From the NCBI GenBank assembly GCA_965656605.1, contig CBFHLC010000005.1:9677-73676 (forward strand): a DNA stretch of 64,000 nt, written 5' to 3'. The number at the start of each line of letters is the position of its first letter. Position 1 is the first letter of the stretch. Origin of the DNA: Litorivicinus sp965656605. Lineage in GTDB: Bacteria; Pseudomonadota; Gammaproteobacteria; Pseudomonadales; Litorivicinaceae. The position numbers and the translations under genes were made by a program. Shown one piece after another: positions 54,361 to 64,000 of the stretch. The notes below the pieces were generated by a model. It was not told the DNA's origin. It did no database searches and was given only the letters and a program-made list of their open reading frames with translations.

Positions 54361-55236
54361 ATGAAAGTTGCTTTTATCGGTCTAGGTGTCATGGGTTACC
54401 CCATGGCCGGCCACTTGGTCCGTGCCGACTTCGATGTTCACGTATTCAATCGCACTCACAGCAAAGCTCAGGCATGGGCGGCTGAGTTTGGCGGTCATGC
54501 CTTTGATTCGGTGGCCGATGCGGTCGCTGAGGTGGACCAAATTCTGATGTGCGTGGGTGATGATGCGGACGTGCGTGAGCGCATGGCCGAGGTGGTTGTG
54601 GCTGCCAAGCCCGGCACCATCGTTGTTGATCACACCACCACCAGTGCACAGCTGGCTCGTGATATGGACGCATTGTGTCGACAGCACCAGCTGCAGTGGG
54701 TCGATGCGCCGGTGAGTGGCGGTCAAGCCGGTGCTGAGAATGGCCAGCTGACGATCATGTGTGGTGGGGACGAAATCAGCTACGGCTACGCCGAACCCGT
54801 CATGAGTGTGTATGCCCGTCAATGTCGTCTGATGGGACCTGCAGGCTCGGGTCAGCTGACCAAGATGGTTAACCAAATTTGTATCGCAGGCGTGCTGCAA
54901 GGCTTGGCCGAGGGCTTGAGCTTTGCCAATGCGGCGGGCTTAGATGGCGAGGCGGTCATCGAAGTCATCAGCAAAGGGGCGGCTCAGTCCTGGCAGATGG
55001 AGAATCGTTACCAGACGATGTTGGCAGGGGAATACGATCTGGGGTTTGCGGTTCAGTGGATGCGCAAAGACCTAGGTCATGTGTTAACCGAGGGGCGCCG
55101 CAACGATAGCTCTTTGCCGTTAACCGCGATGGTCGATCAGTTCTACGCCGAGGTGGAAAACCTAGGCGGCAGTCGTTGGGACACCAGCAGCCTGCTGGCT
55201 CGACTCGAGAACACCCGCCGTGGCCCTCAGCGCTAA
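54361..55236 (+). CDS. NAD(P)-dependent 3-hydroxyacid dehydrogenase, tartronate-semialdehyde reductase type
   Basis: 291 residues. GLGVMGYPMAGHLVRA is the beta-hydroxyacid dehydrogenase signature; DAPVSGGQAGAENGQLTIM binds substrate; the catalytic lysine sits in LTKMVNQICIAG. GarR/GlxR, MmsB and YihU-type enzymes share these. With glyoxylate enzymes in the window, tartronate-semialdehyde reduction is plausible but not provable. AAGGAT precedes the ATG and lies inside a hairpin. Confidence 0.85.
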   Translation: MKVAFIGLGVMGYPMAGHLVRADFDVHVFNRTHSKAQAWAAEFGGHAFDSVADAVAEVDQILMCVGDDADVRERMAEVVVAAKPGTIVVDHTTTSAQLARDMDALCRQHQLQWVDAPVSGGQAGAENGQLTIMCGGDEISYGYAEPVMSVYARQCRLMGPAGSGQLTKMVNQICIAGVLQGLAEGLSFANAAGLDGEAVIEVISKGAAQSWQMENRYQTMLAGEYDLGFAVQWMRKDLGHVLTEGRRNDSSLPLTAMVDQFYAEVENLGGSRWDTSSLLARLENTRRGPQR

Positions 55237-55645
55237 AGACAGAGCGCTGGGTTGGTTGGCCCGCCGCGAGTACGGTTTTGAAGAGCTGGTCCAGCGCCTG
55301 ATTAGGGATGTGGATCAGACGCCGGACGAGGCGCGTCAGCTGGTACAGTTGCTTGCGGATAACAACCTACAATCGGACGAGCGCTTTGTTGAGTCGTTTG
55401 TCCGATCGCGTCTAGCAAAGCTCAATGGCCCGCTGAAAATCAAAGCCGAGCTGCGTCAACGTGGGATCAACGATGGGCGAATTCAGCAGGAACTCAGTGG
55501 TCAGAATTGGCACGAACTAGCCGAGCAACGGCGTTCGCGGAAGTTTGGCGAGGCGTTGCCCACAGAGCGCAACGAAAAAGCTCGCCAGATGCGACACCTG
55601 GCGGGCCAAGGATTTCCTGAATCCGTGGTCAGAGACTTGTTCTAA
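55220..55645 (+). CDS. recX: Regulatory protein RecX
   Basis: 141 residues. AKDRALGWLARREYGFEELV and DERFVESFVRSRLAKL, then GPLKIKAELRQRGI, are RecX signatures (three tandem helical repeats). It inhibits RecA filament growth. The start is GTG 55220, 17 bases inside the preceding gene. It is 17 kb from recA, whose usual downstream slot holds a Nudix gene. Confidence 0.9.
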   Translation: MALSAKDRALGWLARREYGFEELVQRLIRDVDQTPDEARQLVQLLADNNLQSDERFVESFVRSRLAKLNGPLKIKAELRQRGINDGRIQQELSGQNWHELAEQRRSRKFGEALPTERNEKARQMRHLAGQGFPESVVRDLF

Positions 55646-55923
55646 GCGACCTGTTCTTGGCCCAGCAGCTCTTGACTGAATAAATCCAGAGCCACTTCAG
55701 CGCGGCGCAGTGAGCTGGCCGACGTGGTTTCCGCTTTGAGTTGTTTGTAGAAGCTGGTCACTTCTTGCGCAGTGGGGTAGTTATCCAGAGCAGCACGCTC
55801 GGCTAGAAAGCGGCGTACCCAGTAAGTGTAGTCTTCACTGGCGCGGCGGCTGACTAAGCGTTCGTGTAACAGTACTTGGTAGCGATCGAGTAAGTCGGTG
55901 GTGATAGCAGAGATAGAGTCCAT
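55642..55923 (-). CDS. Small protein resembling a tyrosine-recombinase core-binding (SAM-like) domain
   Basis: 93 residues. LLHERLVSRRASEDYTYWVRRFL, given here only in its key part YTYWVRRFL, then PTAQEVTSFYKQL and SASSLRRAEVALDLFSQELL, follows the N-terminal DNA-binding domain of integron/phage-type integrases. The catalytic domain with R-H-R-Y is absent, and no remnant of it is seen downstream, where recX converges. AGGGGG precedes the ATG. It could be a relic or a domesticated DNA-binding protein. Confidence 0.55.
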   Translation of the reverse strand: MDSISAITTDLLDRYQVLLHERLVSRRASEDYTYWVRRFLAERAALDNYPTAQEVTSFYKQLKAETTSASSLRRAEVALDLFSQELLGQEQVA

Positions 55924-56053
55924 ATTCTGGCCCCCTGTTACAGTGGAGTAGTGGGTATGATCGATGCAGTGTAGAAAGGTTCCAGCCCGTACACGAGGGA
56001 CCCCTGCTTGGACAGGAGTACTAGTCGCCTTACCCTAGTTATAATTTATTCAA
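55924..56053 (-). other. Leader / intergenic region between metF and the SAM-like gene
   Basis: 130 bases without an ORF. A possible minus-strand promoter, TGTGAC-N17-TATAAC, lies about 100 bases before the downstream gene. The leader can form CCTG-TCCAAG-CAGG and GTGTA / TACAC hairpins. I recognise no tRNA or known RNA in it. Confidence 0.35.
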
Positions 56054-56998
56054 TTACTCTGTCACAGAATGAGCCTCGTTTCCAGCTAGGCTTTGGTCTT
56101 GGGCTGCAGGCCGGACCCCTAGCGCATGGCTGACGGCAAAGCATAAATCGGCGCGGTTCAGCGTGTAGAAATGGAAGTCTTCGACCCCTTCGCTTTGCAA
56201 AGCCAAGACCTGCTCAATGGCAATGTTAGCTGCAATCAAGTTGCGCGTTTCAGGGTCCTGATCCAACCCCTCAAACGCCTGAGCCATCCATGTCGGAACC
56301 GCAGTGCCGCAGGCCAAACTGAATCGCTCGGTGGTCGCGAAATTCGTCACCGGCAGAATACCGGGGATAATCGGCTGCTTGATTCCCGCCAACGTGCAGC
56401 GATCACGGAAGCGCAGGTAGGCATCGGTATCGAAAAAATACTGGGTAATCGCACTGGTGGCACCGGCGTCGAACTTGCGTTTCAGATTGTCCAAGTCAAA
56501 GGTCGAGCTGGGCGCTTCGGGATGCACCTCGGGGTAGGCGGCCACTGCAATCTCGAAGGGATGGCGACGGGCCAGGCCTTCGACCAGATCAGCGGCATAA
56601 GCGTACCCACCTTCAGTGGGCTGATAGCGTTGGTCAGCTCCGCCGACGGGATCGCCTCGCAGGGCCATGATACGGCGCACGCCCATACTCCAATAGTCAT
56701 CAGCAATCTGATCGATCTCTTCGCGAGCCGCTCCAACACAAGTCAAATGGGGCATGGTGGCCAGATCAGTCTTTGTCTTTAGGTGCTCGACAATAGTGTG
56801 AGTCCGATCGCGGGTCGATCCGTCTGCGCCATAGGTGACCGACACGAACTGCGGCGCCAAAGCACCCAAGCGATCGACCGACCGCCATAGCGCCGCCTCG
56901 GCTTTGTCCGTTTTTGGCGGGAAAAACTCAAAGCTGATTTTAGGGACCGGCAATTTTCCATGCCGGCGTTCGCGAATTTCATAAGCAGATAGAGTCAT
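56054..56998 (-). CDS. metF: Methylenetetrahydrofolate reductase
   Basis: 314 residues. KISFEFFPPKTDKAE at the N-terminus, RIMALRGDPVGG and EIAVAAYPEVHPEAPS are MetF signatures (FAD-binding TIM barrel). It makes 5-methyl-THF for MetH, whose gene lies 16 bases upstream. C1 units come from GlyA and glycine cleavage. Confidence 0.96.
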   Translation of the reverse strand: MTLSAYEIRERRHGKLPVPKISFEFFPPKTDKAEAALWRSVDRLGALAPQFVSVTYGADGSTRDRTHTIVEHLKTKTDLATMPHLTCVGAAREEIDQIADDYWSMGVRRIMALRGDPVGGADQRYQPTEGGYAYAADLVEGLARRHPFEIAVAAYPEVHPEAPSSTFDLDNLKRKFDAGATSAITQYFFDTDAYLRFRDRCTLAGIKQPIIPGILPVTNFATTERFSLACGTAVPTWMAQAFEGLDQDPETRNLIAANIAIEQVLALQSEGVEDFHFYTLNRADLCFAVSHALGVRPAAQDQSLAGNEAHSVTE

Positions 56999-57014
56999 AG
57001 CGTCATCCTTGCAG

Positions 57015-60000
57015 TTAGTAGCCTAGAACCGGAGCCAACCAACGCTCATTTTCGGCAATCGGCTCGCGGCGTTGTTGGCTGTAGTGTTCAATTTGATCCG
57101 GACCGATTTTCCCAAGCTGGAAATACCGAGCCTGTGGGTGGGCGAAGTAAAAGCCACTGACCGACGCGGTTGGCCACATCGCCAACGATTCGGTCAGCGT
57201 GATGCCGACACTCTGATCGACATCCAACAGCTGCCACAGCGCTTGTTTTTGGCGGTGATCCGGGCACGAGGGATAACCGGGTGCCGGGCGGATGCCTTGA
57301 TACTGCTCGCGAATCAGCTCCTCGTTTGAGAGTGACTCGTCGCCAGCGTAACCCCAGATTTCAGTGCGAATCTGGTGGTGAGCCCACTCGGCAAAGGCTT
57401 CGGCGAATCGATCAGCTAGGGCCTTTAAAATGATGCTGGAGTAGTCATCATGATCCGCTTCAAAGCGCTCGATATGCGGGTCAATCCCAAAGCCTGCAGT
57501 CACCGCAAAACCGCCCACGAAGTCGTCTTGCTCGTCAACAAAGTCGACTAAGGACAGATTAGGAATGCCGTCAGCCATTTGTTTTTGTTGACGCAGGCAG
57601 GGGATGCTGACGCCGTTGACGATTAACTGCTCACCCTCGCGGTGCGCAGGCCAAATGCCTAACACGCCTTTGGGCTCTAGCCACTTCTCACTTTTGATGC
57701 GCTCAAGCATGGCTTGGGCATCGTTGAATAGCTTGCGGGCCTCGACGCCTTTGACCGGATCGTTCAACAGGTCTGGGAAGCGTCCGCTGAATTCCCACGC
57801 ATTGAAGAAGGGCATCCAATCGATAAAAGCCTCAAGCTCCTCAAGACTCGGCGTGACGACCTGCTCGCCCAGTGTTTTGGGCGTGGGTTTCAGGCTAAAA
57901 TCAGCGTTGAGCTGGTTGCTCTGGGCGTCTTCGAATTCCAGCAGCTTGACCTGGCCGCGTCCGGCGTGGGCTTTGCGCTTTTTCTCATGAGCCAGAGCAA
58001 TCTCGTCGGCATAGGCCTGCTTTTCTCGACCCAGCAGGCGCTGGGCGACGCCGACCGCGCGACTGGCGTCCTTGACGTAGACCACGGTTTTTTCATAGGC
58101 CGGATCAATTTTTACAGCAGTGTGAGCCGGGCTGGTGGTGGCACCGCCAATCATCAGCGGAATGTTCAAGCCGCGGCGTTGCATCTCGCGCGCCACGTCG
58201 ACCATCTCGTCTAGGCTGGGGGTAATCAGGCCAGACAGCCCAATGATGTCGGCGTTTTCACTGATGGCGGTGTCCAAAATCGTCTGTGCATTGACCATCA
58301 CGCCCAGATCAATGACTTCAAAGTTATTGCATTGCAGGACCACCCCTACGATGTTTTTGCCGATGTCGTGCACATCGCCTTTAACGGTGGCCATGATGAT
58401 TTTGCCGGCGCTTTGCTGCTTGCCGTCCGCTTCCGCCTCAATGAAGGGAATCAGGTGGGCCACGGCTTTTTTCATGACCCGGGCTGACTTGACGACCTGT
58501 GGCAGGAACATTTTGCCGGCGCCGAATAGGTCGCCGACCTGATTCATGCCATCCATCAGGGGGCCTTCGATGACATGCAACGGACGCTCGGCTTGTTGAC
58601 GTGCTTCCTCAACATCCTCGAGTACGTGGGCGTCTATACCTTTGACCAAGGCGTAAGCCAGGCGCTCGATAACGGGTAGAGCTCGCCATGCCTGGGTTTG
58701 GACTTCGGCTTGTTGGCCGGAATCTGCAAAGCGTGGGGCGGCATCTACCAGACGCTCGGTCGCATCCTCGCGTCGATTTAGAATGACATCTTCAACTAAC
58801 TCTTTGAGCTCGGCATCCAGATCGTCATAGATCGACAGCATGCCGGCGTTGACGATGCCCATGTCCATGCCGGCTTTGATCGCGTGATACAGAAACACGC
58901 TGTGCATGGCTTCACGCACGGGGTTGTTGCCCCGGAAGCTGAACGAGACGTTACTCACCCCGCCCGAGATCCGTGCGCCGGGGCAGGTCGCCTTGATTTC
59001 TTGGGTGGCCTCAATGAAGTCTAGGGCATAGCGGTCATGCTCAGGAATGCCAGTGGCCACCGCGAAAATATTCGGATCAAAGATAATGTCGTTGGGATCC
59101 ATGCCGACCGTGTTGACCAGCAAATCGTAGGCGCGTTGGCAGATCTCGACCTTGCGCGCTCGGGTATCGGCCTGGCCGGTTTCATCAAATGCCATGACCA
59201 CGCAGGCAGCGCCGTAACGACGCAGCAGACGTGCTTGCTCTAAAAAGCTATCCTCGCCTTCTTTTAGGCTGATCGAATTGACCACCGGCTTGCCTTGAAC
59301 GCATTTCAAACCGGCTTCCATGACGTGCCATTTAGAGCTGTCCAGCATTACCGGAATACGCGCAATGTCCGGCTCGGCTGCCAGCAGATTCAAAAAGCGC
59401 ACCATGGCCGCCTCAGAATCCAACATGCCTTCGTCCATGTTGATATCAATAATCTGAGCGCCGTTTTCGACCTGTTGCAGTGCGACTTCTAGGGCCGTGT
59501 CGTAGTCATCTGCCTGAATCAGCTTTCTAAAACGAGCCGATCCGGTCACGTTGGTTCGCTCGCCGACGTTCACGAATAGATCGTTTGCGCCTTGCGTCAT
59601 CGGCTCTAGCCCTGACAAGCGCAGTGCGGGTTTCAGCGCCTTGGGTTGGCGCGGGGCATGATTCGCTAGGCGAGCTTTCAGAGCTTGGATGTGCTCGGGT
59701 GTGGTGCCGCAGCAGCCACCGACGATGTTGATCCAGCCTTGGTCGGCAAATTCTGCAACGATCTCGACCATCTCATCGGCGCTTTGATCGTACTCGCCAA
59801 ACTGATTGGGCAAGCCGGCATTGGGGTGCACGCTGATGGGGAACTCGCAGGTTTGCGCCAGCTCACTCAGCCAGGGACGCAACTCAGTGGCACCTAGCGC
59901 GCAATTCAAACCCACGCTGATCGGTTTCGCATGACGAATCGAGTTGACGAAGGCCTCGACGGTCTGACCCGACAGTGTGCGGCCACTGCCATCGGTAATG

Positions 60001-60623
60001 GTGCCCGAGATCATGATGTCGATCGGCTGCCCGAGTTCTTCGGCGACACAATCAATCGCGAATAAGGCCGCTTTACAGTTGAGGGTGTCAAAGATGGTCT
60101 CGACTAAAATCACGTCCGCGCCACCCTCGAGTAGGGCACGGGTGGCTTCTTGGTAGGTGGCGACCAGCTCATCGAAATGAATGCCGCGGAACCCGGGGTC
60201 GTTCACGTCAGGGCTGATGCTGGCGGTTTTGTTGGTGGGCCCTAACACGCCGGCGACGTAGCAAGGGCGTTGCTGCTCTTGGCTGACTTGGTCGGCCGCT
60301 TGGCGTGCCAGCATCGCGCCTTGATAGTTCAACTCATGCACCAGTGACTGCATGTCGTAGTCGGCCATCGAAGGTTCGTTCGAGTTGAAGGTGTTGGTTT
60401 CGATCAGGTCTGCGCCGGCCTGCAAGTAGTCCAAGTGGATCTGGCGAATGGCCTCAGGCTGGGTGAGGGTCAACAGATCGTTATTGCCCTTTAAGTCACT
60501 GGGCCAGTCGGCAAAGCGCGCGCCACGATAGTCCGATTCACTGAATTGATGGTTCTGAATCATGGTGCCCATGGCTCCGTCCAGGAACACCAATCGATCT
60601 TTAAGTAGTTGTGTGAGCGTCAT
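57015..60623 (-). CDS. metH: Cobalamin-dependent methionine synthase
   Basis: 1202 residues with all four modules: homocysteine-binding barrel with zinc cysteines (GGCCGTTPEHI at ~300), methyl-THF domain (VGERTNVTGSARFRKL at ~360), B12 domain (VKGDVHDIGKNIVGVVL at ~740 with the axial histidine) and the SAM-reactivation domain. Start ATG 60623 is chosen at MTLTQLLKDRLVFLDGAMGT; TTG 60647 is a weaker alternative. A near-perfect palindrome and a hairpin over the ribosome-binding site lie upstream. No cobalamin riboswitch is present. Confidence 0.97.
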   Translation of the reverse strand: MTLTQLLKDRLVFLDGAMGTMIQNHQFSESDYRGARFADWPSDLKGNNDLLTLTQPEAIRQIHLDYLQAGADLIETNTFNSNEPSMADYDMQSLVHELNYQGAMLARQAADQVSQEQQRPCYVAGVLGPTNKTASISPDVNDPGFRGIHFDELVATYQEATRALLEGGADVILVETIFDTLNCKAALFAIDCVAEELGQPIDIMISGTITDGSGRTLSGQTVEAFVNSIRHAKPISVGLNCALGATELRPWLSELAQTCEFPISVHPNAGLPNQFGEYDQSADEMVEIVAEFADQGWINIVGGCCGTTPEHIQALKARLANHAPRQPKALKPALRLSGLEPMTQGANDLFVNVGERTNVTGSARFRKLIQADDYDTALEVALQQVENGAQIIDINMDEGMLDSEAAMVRFLNLLAAEPDIARIPVMLDSSKWHVMEAGLKCVQGKPVVNSISLKEGEDSFLEQARLLRRYGAACVVMAFDETGQADTRARKVEICQRAYDLLVNTVGMDPNDIIFDPNIFAVATGIPEHDRYALDFIEATQEIKATCPGARISGGVSNVSFSFRGNNPVREAMHSVFLYHAIKAGMDMGIVNAGMLSIYDDLDAELKELVEDVILNRREDATERLVDAAPRFADSGQQAEVQTQAWRALPVIERLAYALVKGIDAHVLEDVEEARQQAERPLHVIEGPLMDGMNQVGDLFGAGKMFLPQVVKSARVMKKAVAHLIPFIEAEADGKQQSAGKIIMATVKGDVHDIGKNIVGVVLQCNNFEVIDLGVMVNAQTILDTAISENADIIGLSGLITPSLDEMVDVAREMQRRGLNIPLMIGGATTSPAHTAVKIDPAYEKTVVYVKDASRAVGVAQRLLGREKQAYADEIALAHEKKRKAHAGRGQVKLLEFEDAQSNQLNADFSLKPTPKTLGEQVVTPSLEELEAFIDWMPFFNAWEFSGRFPDLLNDPVKGVEARKLFNDAQAMLERIKSEKWLEPKGVLGIWPAHREGEQLIVNGVSIPCLRQQKQMADGIPNLSLVDFVDEQDDFVGGFAVTAGFGIDPHIERFEADHDDYSSIILKALADRFAEAFAEWAHHQIRTEIWGYAGDESLSNEELIREQYQGIRPAPGYPSCPDHRQKQALWQLLDVDQSVGITLTESLAMWPTASVSGFYFAHPQARYFQLGKIGPDQIEHYSQQRREPIAENERWLAPVLGY

Positions 60624-60630
60624 CCGTTCA

Positions 60631-60657
60631 TCTCTGCGGTCAATCAATGGGCAGAGA
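60631..60657 (-). promoter_or_regulatory. Hairpin over the metH ribosome-binding region
   Basis: TCTCTGC / GCAGAGA form a perfect 7-base stem with a 13-base loop. The 3' arm contains the purine-rich stretch that would serve as Shine-Dalgarno for ATG 60623. Confidence 0.4.
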
Positions 60658-60671
60658 TTAGTCAGATTTTG

Positions 60672-60693
60672 AATATAAAGAAAGCTTTATATT
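60672..60693. promoter_or_regulatory. Palindromic operator upstream of metH
   Basis: AATATAAAG (60672-60680), four-base spacer AAAG, CTTTATATT (60685-60693): a perfect 9-base inverted repeat. It contains a TATAAA-like -10 on the minus strand. Size and AT-rich symmetry fit ArsR-family operators, and an ArsR-type gene ends 24 bases upstream of it. Confidence 0.7.
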
Positions 60694-60716
60694 ATGAATC
60701 CGGATGCATTTTGGAC

Positions 60717-61628
60717 CTAGGCGCGAGCTACAATCAGGGTGATGTCAGCCGACTGTCCAGGCAGCTCAACATGACTGTCTGGGACCAGGCCCGCGTTGCG
60801 GCACCAGGCATCAATGCTGGCCGGTGCGATGCCAAGTGGCTGGTTGGCGCCATCGCCGGTAAACGCCACGATCATCAAACGACCACCCGGCGCCAGCACC
60901 CGTGCAGCTTCGCTGACGACGGCTTCGGGTTGGTCAGCCAGATACAGCACTTGATCAATCGTGACCGTGTCAAAGCTGCTATCGGCAAATCGCATCTGGT
61001 ACATGTCGTCCTGACGCACGGTGCAGTGGGATAGCCCTAGCTCCTGAAGTTTTGCCCGGGCCACATTGACCATTTTACGAGACAGATCGATGCCGGTTCC
61101 CCGGGCGCAATGCGGCCCCAACACTGATAACATGCGCCCGGTGCCGGTTGCGATGTCCAGCAGCTCGCCGATCGGCTCTTGGGTCATCTCGTTGACTACA
61201 GCCCTGGCAAAGGCTTCCTCATCACCGTGTAGCTCGTGCAGACGTCGCCACTCGGGTGCTTCTTCTTCGACGTAATCCTGCGAGAGCTTGGCGCGGGCAT
61301 CGCGCACATCATTCAAACGCTGGTCGTCTAAGTTCAGATCGTTGTCTTGATTCGGAAAATATTCAGCCAGGCTGCTGGCTAGACGTTGTCCGGCGCCATC
61401 CAGCGGCACGCGATAGTAAACGTGGTGTTGTTCGCGAAAGCGCTCCAGCACGCCGGCGTCACACAGTAATTTAAGGTGCCTTGAGACCCGGGGTTGCGAT
61501 TGGCCTAAAATCCGGACCAGCTCGCTGACCGTCAATTCGCCGTGGCTTAGCAGTCTGACTAGACGCAGGCGGGTCGGTTCGGCAATGCTTTTTAAGGCAT
61601 CGACCATTTCGATCAGATCTTTGTACAT
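60717..61628 (-). CDS. ArsR-family regulator fused to a SAM-dependent methyltransferase domain
   Basis: 303 residues. N-terminal winged helix (~5-95: LKSIAEPTRLRLVRLL, LGQSQPRVSRHLKLLCDAGV) without the metal-binding cysteines of ArsR/SmtB. The C-terminal part (~140-300) has methyltransferase motif I LLDIATGTGRMLSVL and the later ARVLAPGGRLMIVAF. The architecture and position before metH-metF recall SahR, a SAH-responsive ArsR-family regulator of the methionine cycle in Proteobacteria. ATG 61628 overlaps the galE stop (TGATG); the longer frame upstream is inside galE. Confidence 0.83.
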   Translation of the reverse strand: MYKDLIEMVDALKSIAEPTRLRLVRLLSHGELTVSELVRILGQSQPRVSRHLKLLCDAGVLERFREQHHVYYRVPLDGAGQRLASSLAEYFPNQDNDLNLDDQRLNDVRDARAKLSQDYVEEEAPEWRRLHELHGDEEAFARAVVNEMTQEPIGELLDIATGTGRMLSVLGPHCARGTGIDLSRKMVNVARAKLQELGLSHCTVRQDDMYQMRFADSSFDTVTIDQVLYLADQPEAVVSEAARVLAPGGRLMIVAFTGDGANQPLGIAPASIDAWCRNAGLVPDSHVELPGQSADITLIVARA

Positions 61629-62647
61629 CAGGCGTCCCGTTGACTGGCGAATTGCTGCCAGCGCCACGCGTCGCTGCACATTTGATCTATCTCGATTTGA
61701 GCTCGCCATCCTAACCATTGCTGCGCAAAGCCGGCGTCGGCGTAGCAACTGGCAATATCACCGGGGCGGCGCTCGACGATTTGGTAGGACACGCGGCGGC
61801 CGCTGGCGGCCTCAAAGCCCTGAATCATTTGCATCACACTCAGCCCGCACCCCGTGCCTAAGTTGACGGCATGAAATCCAGTGCTATCGGGATCCTGAAA
61901 CTTTTCCAGCGCAGCCAAGTGGCCCTTGGCCAGATCAACCACGTGCAGGTAGTCGCGTACTCCCGTCCCATCGGGTGTGTCGTAGTCATTCCCGAACACG
62001 CTGAGTTGCGCTAATTCACCGACCGCGACTTTCTGGATGAACGGCATCAAGTTGTTGGGGATACCTTTAGGGTCCTCGCCAATCAGGCCGCTGGGGTGCG
62101 CGCCGACTGGATTGAAGTAGCGAAGGGCGATTGCCTGTGACTGGGGATCCGCCGCAGCCCAGTCCTGCAGGATTCGTTCGACCATGTATTTGCTGGTGCC
62201 GTAGGGATTGGTCGTGCCGCCAGTGGGTGCCTGTTCGGTAATTGGCAGGCTTTGCGGGTCGCCGTAGACGGTCGCAGACGAGCTGAAGACCATGCGATGG
62301 CAGTTAAATTCACGCATGATTTGTAGCAGCTGTAAAGTTCCGGCGACGTTGTTCTCGTAGTATTCCAATGGCTTGGCGACCGATTCTCCGACCGCCTTGA
62401 GCCCTGCTAAGTGCAGCACGGCGCTGGGTTGATGAGCCTTGAAGGTCAGCTCCAGTACGCGACGGTCGCGAACGTCGCCCTCAACAAAAATCACCTGATG
62501 TCCGGTGATTTGTTCAACTCGATCCAGGGCGTCCGCATCGCTGTTGCTGAGGTTATCCAGCACGACCGGCTCGATGCCGGCTTGAATCAGCTCGACCAAG
62601 CAGTGGGTGCCGATATATCCGGCGCCGCCGGTTACAAGAACTTTCAT
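61628..62647 (-). CDS. galE: UDP-glucose 4-epimerase
   Basis: 339 residues. NAD loop VTGGAGYIGTHCLVEL, catalytic S/Y/K in SSSATVYG and NPYGTSKYMVE. It interconverts UDP-glucose and UDP-galactose for surface polysaccharides. It is the first gene of a leftward string galE - ArsR/methyltransferase - metH - metF, an unexpected partner for methionine genes. Divergent from alaS. Confidence 0.95.
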   Translation of the reverse strand: MKVLVTGGAGYIGTHCLVELIQAGIEPVVLDNLSNSDADALDRVEQITGHQVIFVEGDVRDRRVLELTFKAHQPSAVLHLAGLKAVGESVAKPLEYYENNVAGTLQLLQIMREFNCHRMVFSSSATVYGDPQSLPITEQAPTGGTTNPYGTSKYMVERILQDWAAADPQSQAIALRYFNPVGAHPSGLIGEDPKGIPNNLMPFIQKVAVGELAQLSVFGNDYDTPDGTGVRDYLHVVDLAKGHLAALEKFQDPDSTGFHAVNLGTGCGLSVMQMIQGFEAASGRRVSYQIVERRPGDIASCYADAGFAQQWLGWRAQIEIDQMCSDAWRWQQFASQRDA

Positions 62648-62778
62648 TGCAATCTCATCAATTTACCTGCCAACAGGTTAGCCGAGCCGGCAAGGCCACT
62701 CCAGCTATTTGATTAGTGCCGAACGCGCGTCACTGCGTTAAACTTCGCGCGCTAATTTTCCTTAGGAATTGACCCCGC

Positions 62779-64000
<1,222 letters not shown>

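Noticed and set aside
55924..56053. tRNA-like segment with GGTTCCAGCCC
   Set aside because: No acceptor stem, anticodon arm or CCA could be fitted around it.
56171..56782. 203-codon plus-strand ORF
   Set aside because: Antisense to metF, whose motifs are complete.
60624..60716. Cobalamin riboswitch or SAH riboswitch upstream of metH
   Set aside because: The gap is under 100 bases and has no B12 box or SAH-aptamer core; a palindrome and a simple hairpin explain it better.

Overview
The window is chromosomal DNA from a gammaproteobacterium. The evidence is gene order: rpoE-rseA-rseB-rseC-mucD-lepA-lepB-DUF4845-rnc-era-recO-pdxJ-acpS, purN-purM facing DUF2066-hda, and mfd-csiV are all arrangements typical of that class. 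Genes are tightly packed with many 1-4 base start/stop overlaps and many TTG or GTG starts. I cannot name the genus from sequence alone. No rRNA, tRNA, CRISPR array, intact insertion sequence or prophage was seen.

Layout. 1-10003: envelope-stress sigma/anti-sigma cluster running into an almost unbroken rightward train for translation, secretion, RNA processing, DNA repair and cofactor synthesis. 10083-14681: malate synthase G, then an accessory gap with two covarying stem-loops and two decayed genes (RES-domain protein, LysE exporter) next to a MocR regulator. 14678-17481: lipA-gcvH facing glyA. 17578-23361: small ORF, acyltransferase, esterase, malate dehydrogenase, a GcvA-like LysR gene with a candidate small RNA transcribed away from it, and a K+ channel. 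23473-28496: isocitrate lyase, amino-acid exporter, bioA and small conserved genes. 28499-36883: lytic transglycosylase, proS, purNM, hda and family-level unknowns. 36990-46444: recA with a LexA box, thiamine pyrophosphokinase facing a TPP-riboswitch-controlled thiamine transporter, and glcDEF. 46445-56998: oxidoreductase, MscS channel, hpt, csiV-mfd, pdxB, garR-like gene, recX, a stand-alone recombinase core-binding domain, metF. 57015-64000: metH, an ArsR-methyltransferase fusion, galE, and alaS, which is cut by the window end.

How the genes work together. C2 metabolism recurs: glycolate oxidase (glcDEF), malate synthase G, isocitrate lyase, a tartronate-semialdehyde-reductase-like enzyme, malate dehydrogenase and the glycine/serine C1 enzymes (gcvH, glyA). 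C1 flow continues into metF-metH, probably controlled by the adjacent ArsR-methyltransferase protein. Cofactor supply is also prominent: PLP (pdxJ, pdxB), lipoate (lipA), thiamine (riboswitch, thiBPQ, kinase), biotin (bioA).

The least explained items are the candidate small RNA divergent from the GcvA-like gene (about 20597-20716), the paired covarying stem-loops after malate synthase (12237-12425), and the SAH/SAM-type regulatory unit with a near-perfect palindrome before metH (60672-60693).
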